Made by a program: the position numbers and the translations under genes. From assembly GCA_963576725.1 (NCBI GenBank), contig OY755241.1, forward strand, positions 25,642,449 to 25,706,448: a stretch of DNA of 64,000 nt, written 5' to 3'. Positions 33,210-41,829 of this stretch are shown piece by piece. Positions within the stretch are counted from its first letter, which is position 1, and each line of letters begins with the position of its first letter. The notes below the pieces were generated by a model. That model searched no databases. It was not told the origin of the DNA and saw only the letters and a list, made by a program, of their open reading frames with translations. This DNA comes from Azorinus chamasolen. Its lineage: Eukaryota; Mollusca; Bivalvia; Cardiida; Solecurtidae.

Positions 33210-33420
33210 TTAACCCTTACTACACTGAATGTTCAAATGAACTATTCCAAAATTCAAACAGATCAAGTTTACATTGAGTATTAAGGGGGTTTTCTAAATA
33301 AAACTAACATGACAAACAGTGCAGACCCTGATGAGAGGGCTCCTCTAGGAACCCTCTCATCTGGGTCTACACTGTTTGCAAAGGACATTAGTGACTCCTG
33401 TCCCGCACAGTAAGGGTTAA
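33210..33420. mobile_element. TTAA-I element, full length
   Basis: Defines I. TTAACCCTTACTACACTG to GCACAGTAAGGGTTAA. Hairpin at about 33312-33380 with GACAAACAGTGCAGACCC, apex GGGCTCCTCTAGGAACCC and GGGTCTACACTGTTTGC. Confidence 0.9.
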
Positions 33421-33610
33421 TTATTCTAATTTCAACAAAGGCACATGAGCATAATAATGAAATATTGGCAAACACAGAAACTCTACAATCAGACCTATAG
33501 TATTCTGTAACAGAGCAGACCCTGATCAGATGGCTCCTATAGCAGCCATCTGATCTGGGTGTAATCTGTTTGCAAGGCATTAAAGGAGTATTAATGGAGT
33601 AAAGGGTTCA
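33417..33610. mobile_element. TTAA-B1 element
   Basis: Side AAAGGCACATGAGCATAA, hairpin AACAGAGCAGACCCTGATC with apex GGCTCCTATAGCAGCC, end GAGTAAAGGGTTCA. Confidence 0.75.
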
Positions 33611-33850
33611 CACACTTAGAATTATTCTTCATTTGAGTTATTATTGTAGAGAGGTTTTACTATATGAACAAACCAGTTCTAGATCTACTTAAGGTGAAGC
33701 TCTCTTTGAAATAAACCGTCACATGCTATGATTTCCTTGTTTAATAAAACCGCACGTGCTCTTTAATGCAATGCGGGATCACAAGAGGATGATCTTATGA
33801 ATTTATCAGCCACTTGAATGTCAAACTTTGTTACTGTAGATTGGTCACGG

Positions 33851-34102
33851 CTAACCCTTTCCTTCACATAAATGCATTTTCACACACTTTCAAACAGAGT
33901 TGACCCAGATCAGACGACTCCTATAGTAGCTATCTGATCAGGGTCTGCTTTGTTTGCTAATTGAATTTGACTGGTCTGTTTCTTCACTTTCTATAATGGC
34001 TACAATGTTCCTCCTCCCATAATTATTTCATTATAACTCTTTTGTCCATGACTATTCAGTAGGTATTCAATTTTGGAATAAACAGAACAGGGAAAGGGTT
34101 AA
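33851..34102. mobile_element. TTAA-B2 element, full length
   Basis: CTAACCCTTTCCTTCACATA, apex GACTCCTATAGTAGC, TACAATGTTCCTCCTCCC, ATTCAGTAGGTATTCA, end GGGAAAGGGTTAA. Confidence 0.88.
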
Positions 34103-34199
34103 CAGTTTGAATGAGAGAAATGAGTGTACTGGCATACTGTTTGTCATTGAATGTCTTCTTGCACGTAATAGCCTTACATACCGAATGCACTCTATCTTA

Positions 34200-34550
34200 T
34201 CCTTTGATCCATTAATATTCATGTACAAAATAATGACATTATGAATATTAATTAGATTTATTATTACAATAGCACATGATCATGCGAATGTTTGGCCATG
34301 TAAGAAACTGAATAATCATATCGGTATGAGTATTACGTATATGGTAAGCAAACAGTAGACCAAGATCAGACGACTCCTACAGGAGCTGTCTGATTTGCGT
34401 CTACTCTATTTGCTAATAAAATTTGATAGATCTGTTTCTTTAGTTTCTAAAATGGCTACAATGTTCCACCTTTCATATTTCATTATTACCATTTTGTCCA
34501 TGAACATTCAGTAGGTATTGAAATTTGGAATAAATGTAGAACAGAGAAAA
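34200..34550. mobile_element. B1/B2 chimeric TTAA-B element
   Basis: Left side is B1 type (TTAATATTCATGTACA, TGACATTATGAATATT). A single hairpin follows (GCAAACAGTAGACCAAG, apex GACTCCTACAGGAGC), then a B2 right side (TACAATGTTCCACCTTTC). Confidence 0.8.
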
Positions 34551-34555
34551 GGTTT

Positions 34556-34923
34556 AAGACAGGTTCCATATATCATCCATACTGAATCATTGATGTATCA
34601 GTACAGGATAGCCAATCAATAAATGTTTAATGTTTATTTAAACTTGATTGAAATAAGACACTATTTTACCCACTTAGCTGGTGCCATAGGATGTTAGATA
34701 ACCAGTGATACCTTATTTACACTACCGGTACTAAGTATTTTGTATTAGGACACCCAATCCCCCACTCTCCACTACCCTGTGAAGTTGAATTGGTTCACTT
34801 TGTACTATGTTGATAAGCATGAACCCTTTCCTTTATATACATGTAAATGCCTTCTACGCCTTTGCAAAAAGATCTACCACCTATCTAGAATACCAAACAT
34901 TAGACCTCTTTATGATGGTCACT
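34556..34923. other. Mostly unique sequence with a B left-end fragment
   Basis: 34556-34817 shows no feature. 34818-34880 is a TTAA-B left end (ACCCTTTCCTTTATATACAT, CCTTTGCAAAAAG). Confidence 0.5.
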
Positions 34924-35173
34924 TTTACCCTTTCCCTGTTCTGTTTTTTTTCCAAATTTCAATACCTACTGAATATTCATGGACAAAATAGGTATTATGA
35001 AATATGAAAGGTGGAATATTGTAGCAATTTAAGAAAGTAAATAAACAGATCTATCGAATTCCATTAGCAAACAGAGCAGACACTGATCAGACGGCTCCTC
35101 TAGGAGCCGTCTGATCTGGGTCTACTCTGTTTGCAAATGCGTGAAAACACGTTTATATGAGGGAAAGGGTTAA
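34924..35173. mobile_element. TTAA-B2 element, full length
   Basis: TTTACCCTTTCCCTGTTC to ATGAGGGAAAGGGTTAA. Hairpin 35067-35134 with perfect core GGCTCCTCTAGGAGCC. Confidence 0.9.
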
Positions 35174-35386
35174 TCAGCTGTAATGTACATTTTACACTTT
35201 TGCAAATACATGTAGAGTAAACCCAAATCAGATGGCTCCTATAGGAGCTGTCTAATCCGGGTCTGCTCTGTTTGCCTTTTGACATGATATACCTGCAGAT
35301 CTGGGTCTACAGTTTTTGTCAAACTTCTGCTAATAAATATTCATAATATTTCTTACAAGATTGAATATTCATGGAGGACATTAACT
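35170..35386. mobile_element. TTAA-B1 element
   Basis: TTAATCAGCTGTAATG, hairpin GCAAATACATGTAGAG... with GGCTCCTATAGGAGCTG, side AAATATTCATAATATTTC, end GAGGACATTAA. Confidence 0.78.
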
Positions 35387-35608
35387 CTTTCCTCCATAAA
35401 ATCGCCTTTCTACGCCTCTAAAAAAGTCACTTTTTCAAACCATTGTGATAAATAGAGCATTTGATCCATAGGAGCAAATGCTCTATTTATCACAATGGTT
35501 TCAAATCTACACAATTCTAAAATGTTCCTTTTCTCCAGTAAATGCTCCTTTTCGGTAGATTTATTCAAAGTGGTTGAGTCTAAAAATAGCCTATGGAGGA
35601 ATGGGTTA
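35381..35608. mobile_element. TTAA-A element
   Basis: TTAACTCTTTCCTCCATA to ATGGAGGAATGGGTTA, hairpin apex TTTGATCCATAGGAGCAAA. Confidence 0.9.
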
Positions 35609-35714
35609 CGGGTTAATGTACATAATGGATCCACCCTATAAAAGATGTTAATATAAGGGAAAGGGTTAATAACTGGTGTGTGTGGGGGAGACAGGTTGTC
35701 CTGTATGATAAATA

Positions 35715-35914
35715 CAGTAGAACCCCTCTAAACCGGTCAGTTCTGTATAAATGTTGGTTTTGGAGACAGGTGGCAGCTTAATATAGGGTGAAAGTCATGC
35801 AAAAAGCTCCTAGAGGAGCTTTTTGCATGACTTTCACCCTGTATTAAGCAGCCACCTACATAAAAGTATCTAAATTATTCTCTAGTAGAACTCTGGGTTA
35901 GAGGGTTTTTACTG
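35715..35914. mobile_element. TA-D palindromic element (CTCTAAACCGG subtype)
   Basis: TA-flanked, CAGTAGAACCCCTCTAAACC to GGTTAGAGGGTTTTTACTG. Inner TTAATATAGGGTGAAAGTC with apex AAAGCTCCTAGAGGAGCTTT. Confidence 0.9.
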
Positions 35915-35976
35915 TACAGGCTGTTATTACAGAGGTCGGAGTACATGTATTTAACTTCACATTTACATCATCAATC

Positions 35977-36226
35977 TTAACCCTTGGCTTGCTATTCACG
36001 TCAATATACCTACCTGTAAATAGTGAAGACCCAGATGGGACAGCTCCTGCAGGAGCTGTCTCTTCAGGGTCTGCACTATTTACAAGTTGATTGTGCAACC
36101 AGTGCACTCCACAGCAGTGAATGCACAGCGAAATACTTGTACACATTGAAGATATGTGTAATTATACAACAGGGCATGGGTAAAGAATGAGAAATGTATT
36201 TTAAAATTCAGCAAGAGAAGGGTTAA
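35977..36226. mobile_element. TTAA-H element
   Basis: Close copy of 31816-32065, with TTAACCCTTGGCTTGC and GCAAGAGAAGGGTTAA ends. Confidence 0.9.
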
Positions 36227-36708
36227 TTAGCTGAATTTTACAAATTTTATATAATGAAGAAGGGATATTTGGATCATGGGGGAAACTCTACAATCAGATC
36301 TGTACTATTTCATAAGCAAACAGAGCAGACCCTGCTCAAACAGTTCTTAATATTTACATTCGCCCTGCAACGTCCTTATATAACCTTATTCTAAAAAGAA
36401 AGTTGCATAACCTCATGAACACCGGAAGCACGTCATTCATTTCTTAAATATAAGAAATACAATGGAATATAAATATAAGAAATAAATGACGTGCTCCCGG
36501 TGTTCATGGGTTATGCAACGCATAGCTTTACGAGCAAAGATTGACGTGAAGCCCTTCGGGCTTCACTAACTTTGCTCGTAAAGCTATGCTTTGCATAACC
36601 TCATGAACACCGGAAGCACGTCATTCATTTCTTAATTGGAGCCATCTGATCTGAGTCTACTCTGTTTTCAAAGGCATAGAAAGAGGAATATATTCAGTAA
36701 AGGCTTAA
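36227..36708. mobile_element. TTAA-B1 element interrupted at its hairpin apex
   Basis: Side GCTGAATTTTACAAATTT, 5' arm GCAAACAGAGCAGACCC ... ACAGTTC, insertion 36351-36635, then TTGGAGCCATCTGATC 3' arm and AGTAAAGGCTTAA end. Confidence 0.82.
36351..36635. mobile_element. TTAA-flanked 285-bp insertion with internal hairpins
   Basis: Flanked by TTAA at 36347-36350 and 36632-36635. It holds three copies of the block CATGAACACCGGAAGCACG (one inverted, as CGTGCTCCCGGTGTTCATG) and a hairpin AGCTTTACGAGCAAAG ... GAAGCCCTTCGGGCTTC ... CTTTGCTCGTAAAGCT. Confidence 0.78.
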
Positions 36709-36769
36709 GGTTAAGCAGCAAGGGAGGCAAATCTTACAGCAATTTTTAAATGCTGACAAAGAGTTATTT

Positions 36770-36959
36770 AGCATGTTCACCCGATAGCGTGGGACACAAT
36801 GTCCTTTGCAAACATTGAAGACCCAGATGAGAGGACTCCTAGAGGAGCCTTGTCATCAGGGTCTACCCTGTTTGTCATTTTACACTTTTCTTTCAAAATA
36901 TCCCTGAATATTCAAGGTAAGTTTGACAGTTTGAATTTTGGAAAAGTCCAGATGGTTAA
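36770..36959. mobile_element. TTAA-I element
   Basis: Hairpin GCAAACATTGAAGACCC, apex GACTCCTAGAGGAGCC, GGGTCTACCCTGTTTG. Right end TTAA shared with the next element. Confidence 0.78.
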
Positions 36960-37190
36960 CTCTTTACTCCATAAATACGCCTTCTATGCCTATGCAAACA
37001 GAGAAGACACTTATCACATGGCTCCTGTAGGAGCTGTCTGATTAGGGTCTGCTCTGTTTGCTCATGAAATGTAGGTATGAGTTTCTGCCATTGCCAAAAT
37101 TTCCTGTGTTCATTGTGCCATTGTAAAAAATAAGCTAATTAATATTCATGATGTCAATATTTCTTACATGAATATGCATGGATTAAAGGA
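36956..37190. mobile_element. TTAA-B1 element
   Basis: TTAACTCTTTACTCCATA, hairpin core GGCTCCTGTAGGAGCTG, TTAATATTCATGATGTCA. Right end degraded (GGATTAAAGGATTTA). Confidence 0.82.
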
Positions 37191-37193
37191 TTT

Positions 37194-37560
37194 ATATATC
37201 TCACATAACTTCACTTATCTCCGGGTTAGAACAACAGGTTAAGATTCCCTTTTTCAGTAACACGTGTAAGAACACTTTAGGACATGTATGACGTCATACG
37301 CCATATATGACGTCAAACCATGGAAACCGATGTTTACAGGTCATTAAAACGGCGAAAATATACTGTTTTGGTTATGTGAGAAAAATAATCCGATGCTCGT
37401 TGTCTTTTAAGATCACATGTTCCTAAACTTACCAAGAAAATGTTATTAAACTCGCTAAAGGCTCGCTTTATAACTAATAACTCGCTTAATCGCTAATTTA
37501 GGAATATGTGATCTTAAAAGACAACTCGCAACAGATCCTCTATAGGCAGGACTAGTATGA
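37194..37560. mobile_element. J-like element with hairpin and two CRE motifs
   Basis: TGACGTCA at 37289-37296 and 37308-37315. Hairpin 37391-37540: GTTGTCTTTTAAGATCACAT, TTAAACTCGCTAAAGGCTCG, then the complement through ATGTGATCTTAAAAGACAAC. Element limits uncertain. Confidence 0.6.
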
Positions 37561-37674
37561 TGCAGCTTTTGTATGGGTTTTTCGTCCTTACATAGAAATA
37601 CTGCAATTATCCTAACTAAATATTTCAATTATGAATGGATTCTCCTGTTAAAACAATGACAGACTTTCTACTTT

Positions 37675-37945
37675 AATTCTTTACTCCATATATATGTCTT
37701 TAAACCCATTCCTCCATAGGCTATTATTAGACCCAACCTCTTTGAATAAATCTACTGAAAAGGAGCATTAACTAGAGAAAAGGAAATTTTTTAGAATTTT
37801 GTAGTTTGAAACCATTGTGATAAATAGAGCATTTGCTCCTATTTATCACGATGGTTTCTATAGGTGGTTTTTACAGAGGCGTAGAAATGCGTATTTATTT
37901 AGGAAAGGGTTAAATGCCTTTGCAAACAGATTAAGAAAGTAAGTA
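37675..37945. mobile_element. TTAA-B fragment hosting a TTAA-A element
   Basis: TTAATTCTTTACTCCATATA before and ATGCCTTTGCAAACAG after the A insertion; joined, they read as a B left end. Confidence 0.7.
37700..37913. mobile_element. TTAA-A element nested in B
   Basis: TTAAACCCATTCCTCCATAG to TTAGGAAAGGGTTAA. The hairpin apex is shortened to GCATTTGCTCCTATTTATC, losing most of the 3' arm. Confidence 0.82.
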
Positions 37946-37975
37946 TGTATGTATGTTCAATAAATAAATGATCGC

Positions 37976-38236
37976 TTAACCCTTTACTCAATAAATACGA
38001 CTTTCTACACCTTTGCAAACAGTCTCAAAGTAGACCCAGATCAAACGACTCCTATAGGAGCTATCTGATCAGGATCTGCTCTGTTTGCTTGTGATATGAT
38101 ATAGATATGATTCTACAGCTTTTGCTATGGCCAAAAATTCCTATGTCTATGAGCCATTATAACAATTAATCTAATTAATATTTTATGATACCATTATAAA
38201 TTTTGTTACATGAATATTCATGGAGTAAAGGGTTAG
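37976..38236. mobile_element. TTAA-B1 element, full length
   Basis: TTAACCCTTTACTCAATA, apex GACTCCTATAGGAGC, ATTCATGGAGTAAAGGGTTA. Confidence 0.85.
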
Positions 38237-38307
38237 AAACAGGATCTGCTGAGTTTATAAAGCAAACCACAAAACAACGTTTTCCGTTGCAGAATATGAG
38301 TTTTGTG

Positions 38308-38400
38308 GCAAACAGTGCAGACCTGGATTACAGGACTGCTACAGGAACACTCTTATCTGGGTCTACACTGTTTGCAAATGACTGATACATTTGTTTCTTG
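38308..38400. mobile_element. TTAA-I hairpin fragment
   Basis: GGCAAACAGTGCAGACC, GACTGCTACAGGAACAC and GGGTCTACACTGTTTGC. No ends. Confidence 0.65.
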
Positions 38401-38437
38401 CATATAAAGGGCTAAAACATTTTCAAGAATATCTCCT

Positions 38438-38560
38438 TTTACCTCTCCACCAAACCCTGTACTGTGACCACTCTTCAAAACAATCACAACAAAAGGTTTA
38501 GTGGAGAAATGACAATTTTAGTGTTGGAATATGCACTTTTATCTTGTTCTAACTCAAAGG
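38438..38560. repeat. Family F hairpin, degraded
   Basis: CTCTCCACCAAACCCTGTAC, GACCACTCTTC and GGTTTAGTGGAGAAATGAC. Confidence 0.65.
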
Positions 38561-38716
38561 AATAAAAAATAATTGGACAGGCATCATATGTAAGAAATTT
38601 TATTGAAACCCTGGAATTCAAGCTGGTGAGAAATATATGAAAATAAAATTGCTTCAGAGTTCTAGATAACAGGAGTATTTCCAAATATTATGAAATTTGA
38701 TTTCTTGTTCACAGTA

Positions 38717-38918
38717 CAGTAAAACCTCTCTATAACAGCCACTAAATTACATCAATTATTTTGTGTTAAAGGCAGGTGGCTGCTTAAGCAAGGTGAAAGT
38801 AAAACAATGCTCCTATATAGGAGCGTTCTGTTTTACTTTCACCTTGCTTTAAGCAGCCACCTGCCCTAAATACCAACTAATTAACACAATGTAGTGGCCG
38901 TTATAGAGAGGTTTACTG
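38717..38918. mobile_element. TA-D palindromic element, intact reference copy
   Basis: CAGTAAAACCTCTCTATAAC to TTATAGAGAGGTTTACTG between TA pairs. Inner hairpin GCAAGGTGAAAGTAAAAC, apex GCTCCTATATAGGAGC, AAGCAGCCACCTGCC. It gives the uninterrupted form of 3776-4180. Confidence 0.93.
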
Positions 38919-38940
38919 TATATCTCAGTCAAATCACTTG

Positions 38941-39071
38941 AACCATTCCCCTGTTCTATATTTATTCCAAATGTCAATACCTACTGAATGTTCTTGGACA
39001 TATAGTTATAATGAACTTTGGAAGGTGTAGGTATTGGAATTTGGTATAAATATAGAGCAGTTAAAGGGTTA
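38941..39071. mobile_element. TTAA-B2 sides without hairpin
   Basis: CCATTCCCCTGTTCTATATT, GAATGTTCTTGGACATA and GCAGTTAAAGGGTTAG, with the hairpin absent. Confidence 0.6.
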
Positions 39072-39341
39072 GCTCTTTGCACGCGAAACTGTGATTACCT
39101 ATGCATAATGCGGCATCTCATTAGGATCCAAACTGTTTGTCACTTTGACCATATTTTTGTGAAGAAATTTATTTTATTTTTAGAATTGAAGCAGACGACA
39201 ATTGTTGCAGATAAAAAATTACTTAGCGTTAAAGTATCAAACAGTTTGGATCCGTATGAGACGCCACATTTCTTAAACATCTCATCTGGATCCAGACTGT
39301 TTGCATGGGTAACCATGGTTACACCGCTAGCATGAAGATAA
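39068..39341. mobile_element. TTAA-G element
   Basis: TTAGCTCTTTGCACGCG start. Two GGATCCAAACTGTTTG-type arms (39117 and 39290) and a further AAACAGTTTGGATCC. Right end CGCTAGCATGAAGATAATTAA. Confidence 0.78.
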
Positions 39342-39500
39342 TTAATAAAACAATACCCCTCTTATCTGTAGCATTAGATTCATTTTAACATGAAATAACT
39401 GTTTTGAAACTTCCGTCATAAACCAAAAGAAGCACTTCAAGCACACAAGCAGAAAATTTTATAAAAAATGAATTTTACTTTAGGGAAAACTCCGTATGGT

Positions 39501-39723
39501 TTAACCCTTTCCCAGTTCAATATTTTGACAAGAAATTCTGACATCATGAATATTTATTAGCTGATGTTTTATAATGCAACCCTTTCAAGGAAAGTTTTTG
39601 CATTGACAAAAAGGGTAGAATCGGATCTAAATCATGTCAAAAGCAAACAGAGACCCTGGTCTGATCTGGGTCTACTTGGTTTGCAAATGCATGAAAATGC
39701 ATTTATATGAAGGAAAGGATTAA
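39501..39723. mobile_element. TTAA-B1 element, apex deleted
   Basis: TTAACCCTTTCCCAGTTC to GAAGGAAAGGATTAA. Hairpin arms GCAAACAGAGACCCTGG and GATCTGGGTCTACTTGG abut without the GCTCC core. Confidence 0.8.
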
Positions 39724-40163
39724 CCCTTTACTCCATAGAATACACTTTTCAACGGCTTTGCAAACTGACTACAGTAAAACCTCTCTATAACGACCATTAA
39801 GTTGAGTTAATTAGCTGGTATTTAGGGCAGGTGGCTCTTTAAAGCAAGGTGAAAGTAAAACAGAACGCTCCTATAGGAGCGTTCTGTTTTACTTTCACCT
39901 TGCTTTAAGCAACCACCTGCCTTTAACACAAAATATTTGATGTAATTAAGTGGCCGTTATAGAGAGGTTTTACTGTATAACCAGATTAGATGGACCCTGT
40001 AGCAGCTATCTGATCAGGGTCTGCTGTGTTTGCTTATGCAATATATGATTCTACAGTTTCTGCCATGTTCAAAATTTCCTATGGCCATGTGCTATTTTAA
40101 CAATCCAACTAGAATCATGATGTCATTATATCTTACATGAATACTCATGAAGTAAAGGGTTAA
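39720..40163. mobile_element. TTAA-B1 element interrupted by TA-D
   Basis: TTAACCCTTTACTCCATA and TTTGCAAACTGAC, interrupted by 39772-39975, then GATGGACCCTGTAGCAGC, GGGTCTGCTGTGTTTGC and AAGTAAAGGGTTAA. Confidence 0.82.
39772..39975. mobile_element. TA-D palindromic element nested in B1
   Basis: 204 bp between TA pairs. Near-perfect full-length palindrome, apex ACGCTCCTATAGGAGCGT, ends CAGTAAAACCTCTCTATAAC and TTATAGAGAGGTTTTACTG. Confidence 0.94.
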
Positions 40164-40177
40164 AAGGGTATGTTATT

Positions 40178-40432
40178 TATAACCCTTTACCTCATGAATA
40201 TTCATGTACCAGTAATAATATATCGCATTTTCTCATGATAATTATAATACCAAAACTATCAATTTAATCACATGAAAATCTGATCAAAGTCTGCTCTGTT
40301 TACTTATGGAATTACACAGATCTGCTTCTACAGTTTCTGCCATGACCAACAGATCCTTTGTTCATATACTATTATAAAAATTCAGCTAATTGATATTCAT
40401 GATGTCATTACATAAATATTCATCTTGTAAAA
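40178..40432. mobile_element. TTAA-B1 element, degraded
   Basis: TAACCCTTTACCTCATGAAT, ATCTGATCAAAGTCTGCTC, CAGCTAATTGATATTCATG. The hairpin is mostly missing. Confidence 0.6.
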
Positions 40433-40659
40433 TTTAATAGTACTTTGTTTTCAAATAGTGGTTTGTGTGATTTGAAATTATCCTGGTCAAACAAACAAAC
40501 AAAACATATGATATAAAATATCCTGATAAAAAAAATGTTCAAAATTTGGACCTTGGTATTGAAAGAGTGGACTGTTTGAACATTGGATTTTGCAGACAGT
40601 TGCAGAGCAGTTGATCAATAGATACTTCAGCTGTCAGCAATATGGTCGTCTGCTTCAAT

Positions 40660-40893
40660 TCTCCATGAATATTTAAAAAATAAATACGTCATTATGAATT
40701 ATAGTAAGTTATCATAATAGCACATGGACACAGGAAATTGTGGCCATGGCAGAAACTCTAGAATCACATCTAAACTATATCGCATGCAAACATAGCAGAT
40801 CCTGATCAGACAGCTCCTATAGGAACTGTCTGATCTGGGTCTACACTGCTTGTAAAAAGCGTAGAAAGGCGTATTTATGGAGTAAAGAGTTAA
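40660..40893. mobile_element. TTAA-B1 element
   Basis: Side with CTCCATGAATATTT; hairpin GCAAACATAGCAGATCC, apex CAGCTCCTATAGGAACTG; end GGAGTAAAGAGTTAA. Confidence 0.8.
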
Positions 40894-41004
40894 TTTATTC
40901 ATGTTATCTAGGCCTCTGAGTTGAGATAAAGATGAGAGGCAAACTAAGTCCTTGTGATAGAAAATATCCAAAATATGCTACTTGATTATCCTTGTCTGAG
41001 AAAT

Positions 41005-41240
41005 TTTAGCACTTTCCCTGTTGTATGATTATTCCAAATTTCAATACCTGCTGAATATTCATGGGCAAAATAGGTATTATGGAATATAGAAGGTGAAACA
41101 TTGAAGCCATATCAGAAACTAAAGCAACCGTTCTATTAAATTCTATCAGCAAAGAGAGCAGACCCTGATCAAACGACTCCTATAGGACCCATCTTTGTTT
41201 GCAGATACGTGAATACGCATTTATATGAAGCAAAGGGTTG
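41005..41240. mobile_element. TTAA-B2 element, hairpin 3' arm truncated
   Basis: GCACTTTCCCTGTTG, CCTGCTGAATATTCATGG, hairpin GCAAAGAGAGCAGACCC with GACTCCTATAGGACCC; end AAGCAAAGGGTT. Confidence 0.78.
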
Positions 41241-41336
41241 TCTTTGCATGCCAAGTAATTTTTCTGTGCAAAAACTGTAACCTGCCATAATTCTTAACCC
41301 TTTGCCTGTTGCATATTGATGTAAGAAGTAATGTCA

Positions 41337-41637
41337 TTAACCCTTTACTCCATAAATACACATTTGCAAACAGAGTAGACCCAGATCAGATGGCTCCTAT
41401 AGCTGTATGTTTATTCCCAATTTCAATACCTACTGAAAATTCATGGACAAATTAGTTATAATGAAATATGGAATGTGGAACATTGTAGCAAATTTAGAAA
41501 GTAAGGAAACGGATCTTTGAAATTCCATTGGCAAATGGAGCAGACCCTGATCAGACGGCTCCTATAGGAGCCATTTTATCTTGGGCTCCTCCGTTTGCAA
41601 ATGCATGAAAATGAGTTTAAATGAAGGAAAGTGTTAA
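41337..41637. mobile_element. Composite TTAA-B element with two hairpin copies
   Basis: TTAACCCTTTACTCCATA, a 5' arm ending GGCTCCTATAGCTG joined directly to B2 side (TTTATTCCCAATTTCAATAC), then a full hairpin with apex GGCTCCTATAGGAGCC and GGAAAGTGTTAA end. Confidence 0.8.
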
Positions 41638-41798
41638 AGTATCTTGTCTGATGCATGATCTTGTATGGTACAGTGAATTTTTCATTATTTGAGACACACT
41701 TGTTTATGTGAAACTTCCACAAGAATAAAAACAAAAAATATGAATAAGCCATAGCAATCCTTTGTAATACAATGATATCCTTCAGGCATGTCGATAGC

Positions 41799-41818
41799 TT
41801 AACCCTTTACTCCATGGC
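41799..41818. mobile_element. TTAA-B end fragment
   Basis: TTAACCCTTTACTCCATGG lies about 12 bp beyond the TRPV stop codon, so the channel gene's 3' flank starts in repeat sequence. Confidence 0.6.
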
Positions 41819-41829
41819 ACATGTCGGAT

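Noticed and set aside
35100..35285. The many 60-90-codon frames with SRICKQSRPRSDGSY-type peptides
   Set aside because: They are translations of the B hairpin arms (GCAAACAGAGCAGACCC...) in different copies, present wherever the element is intact, and not genes.
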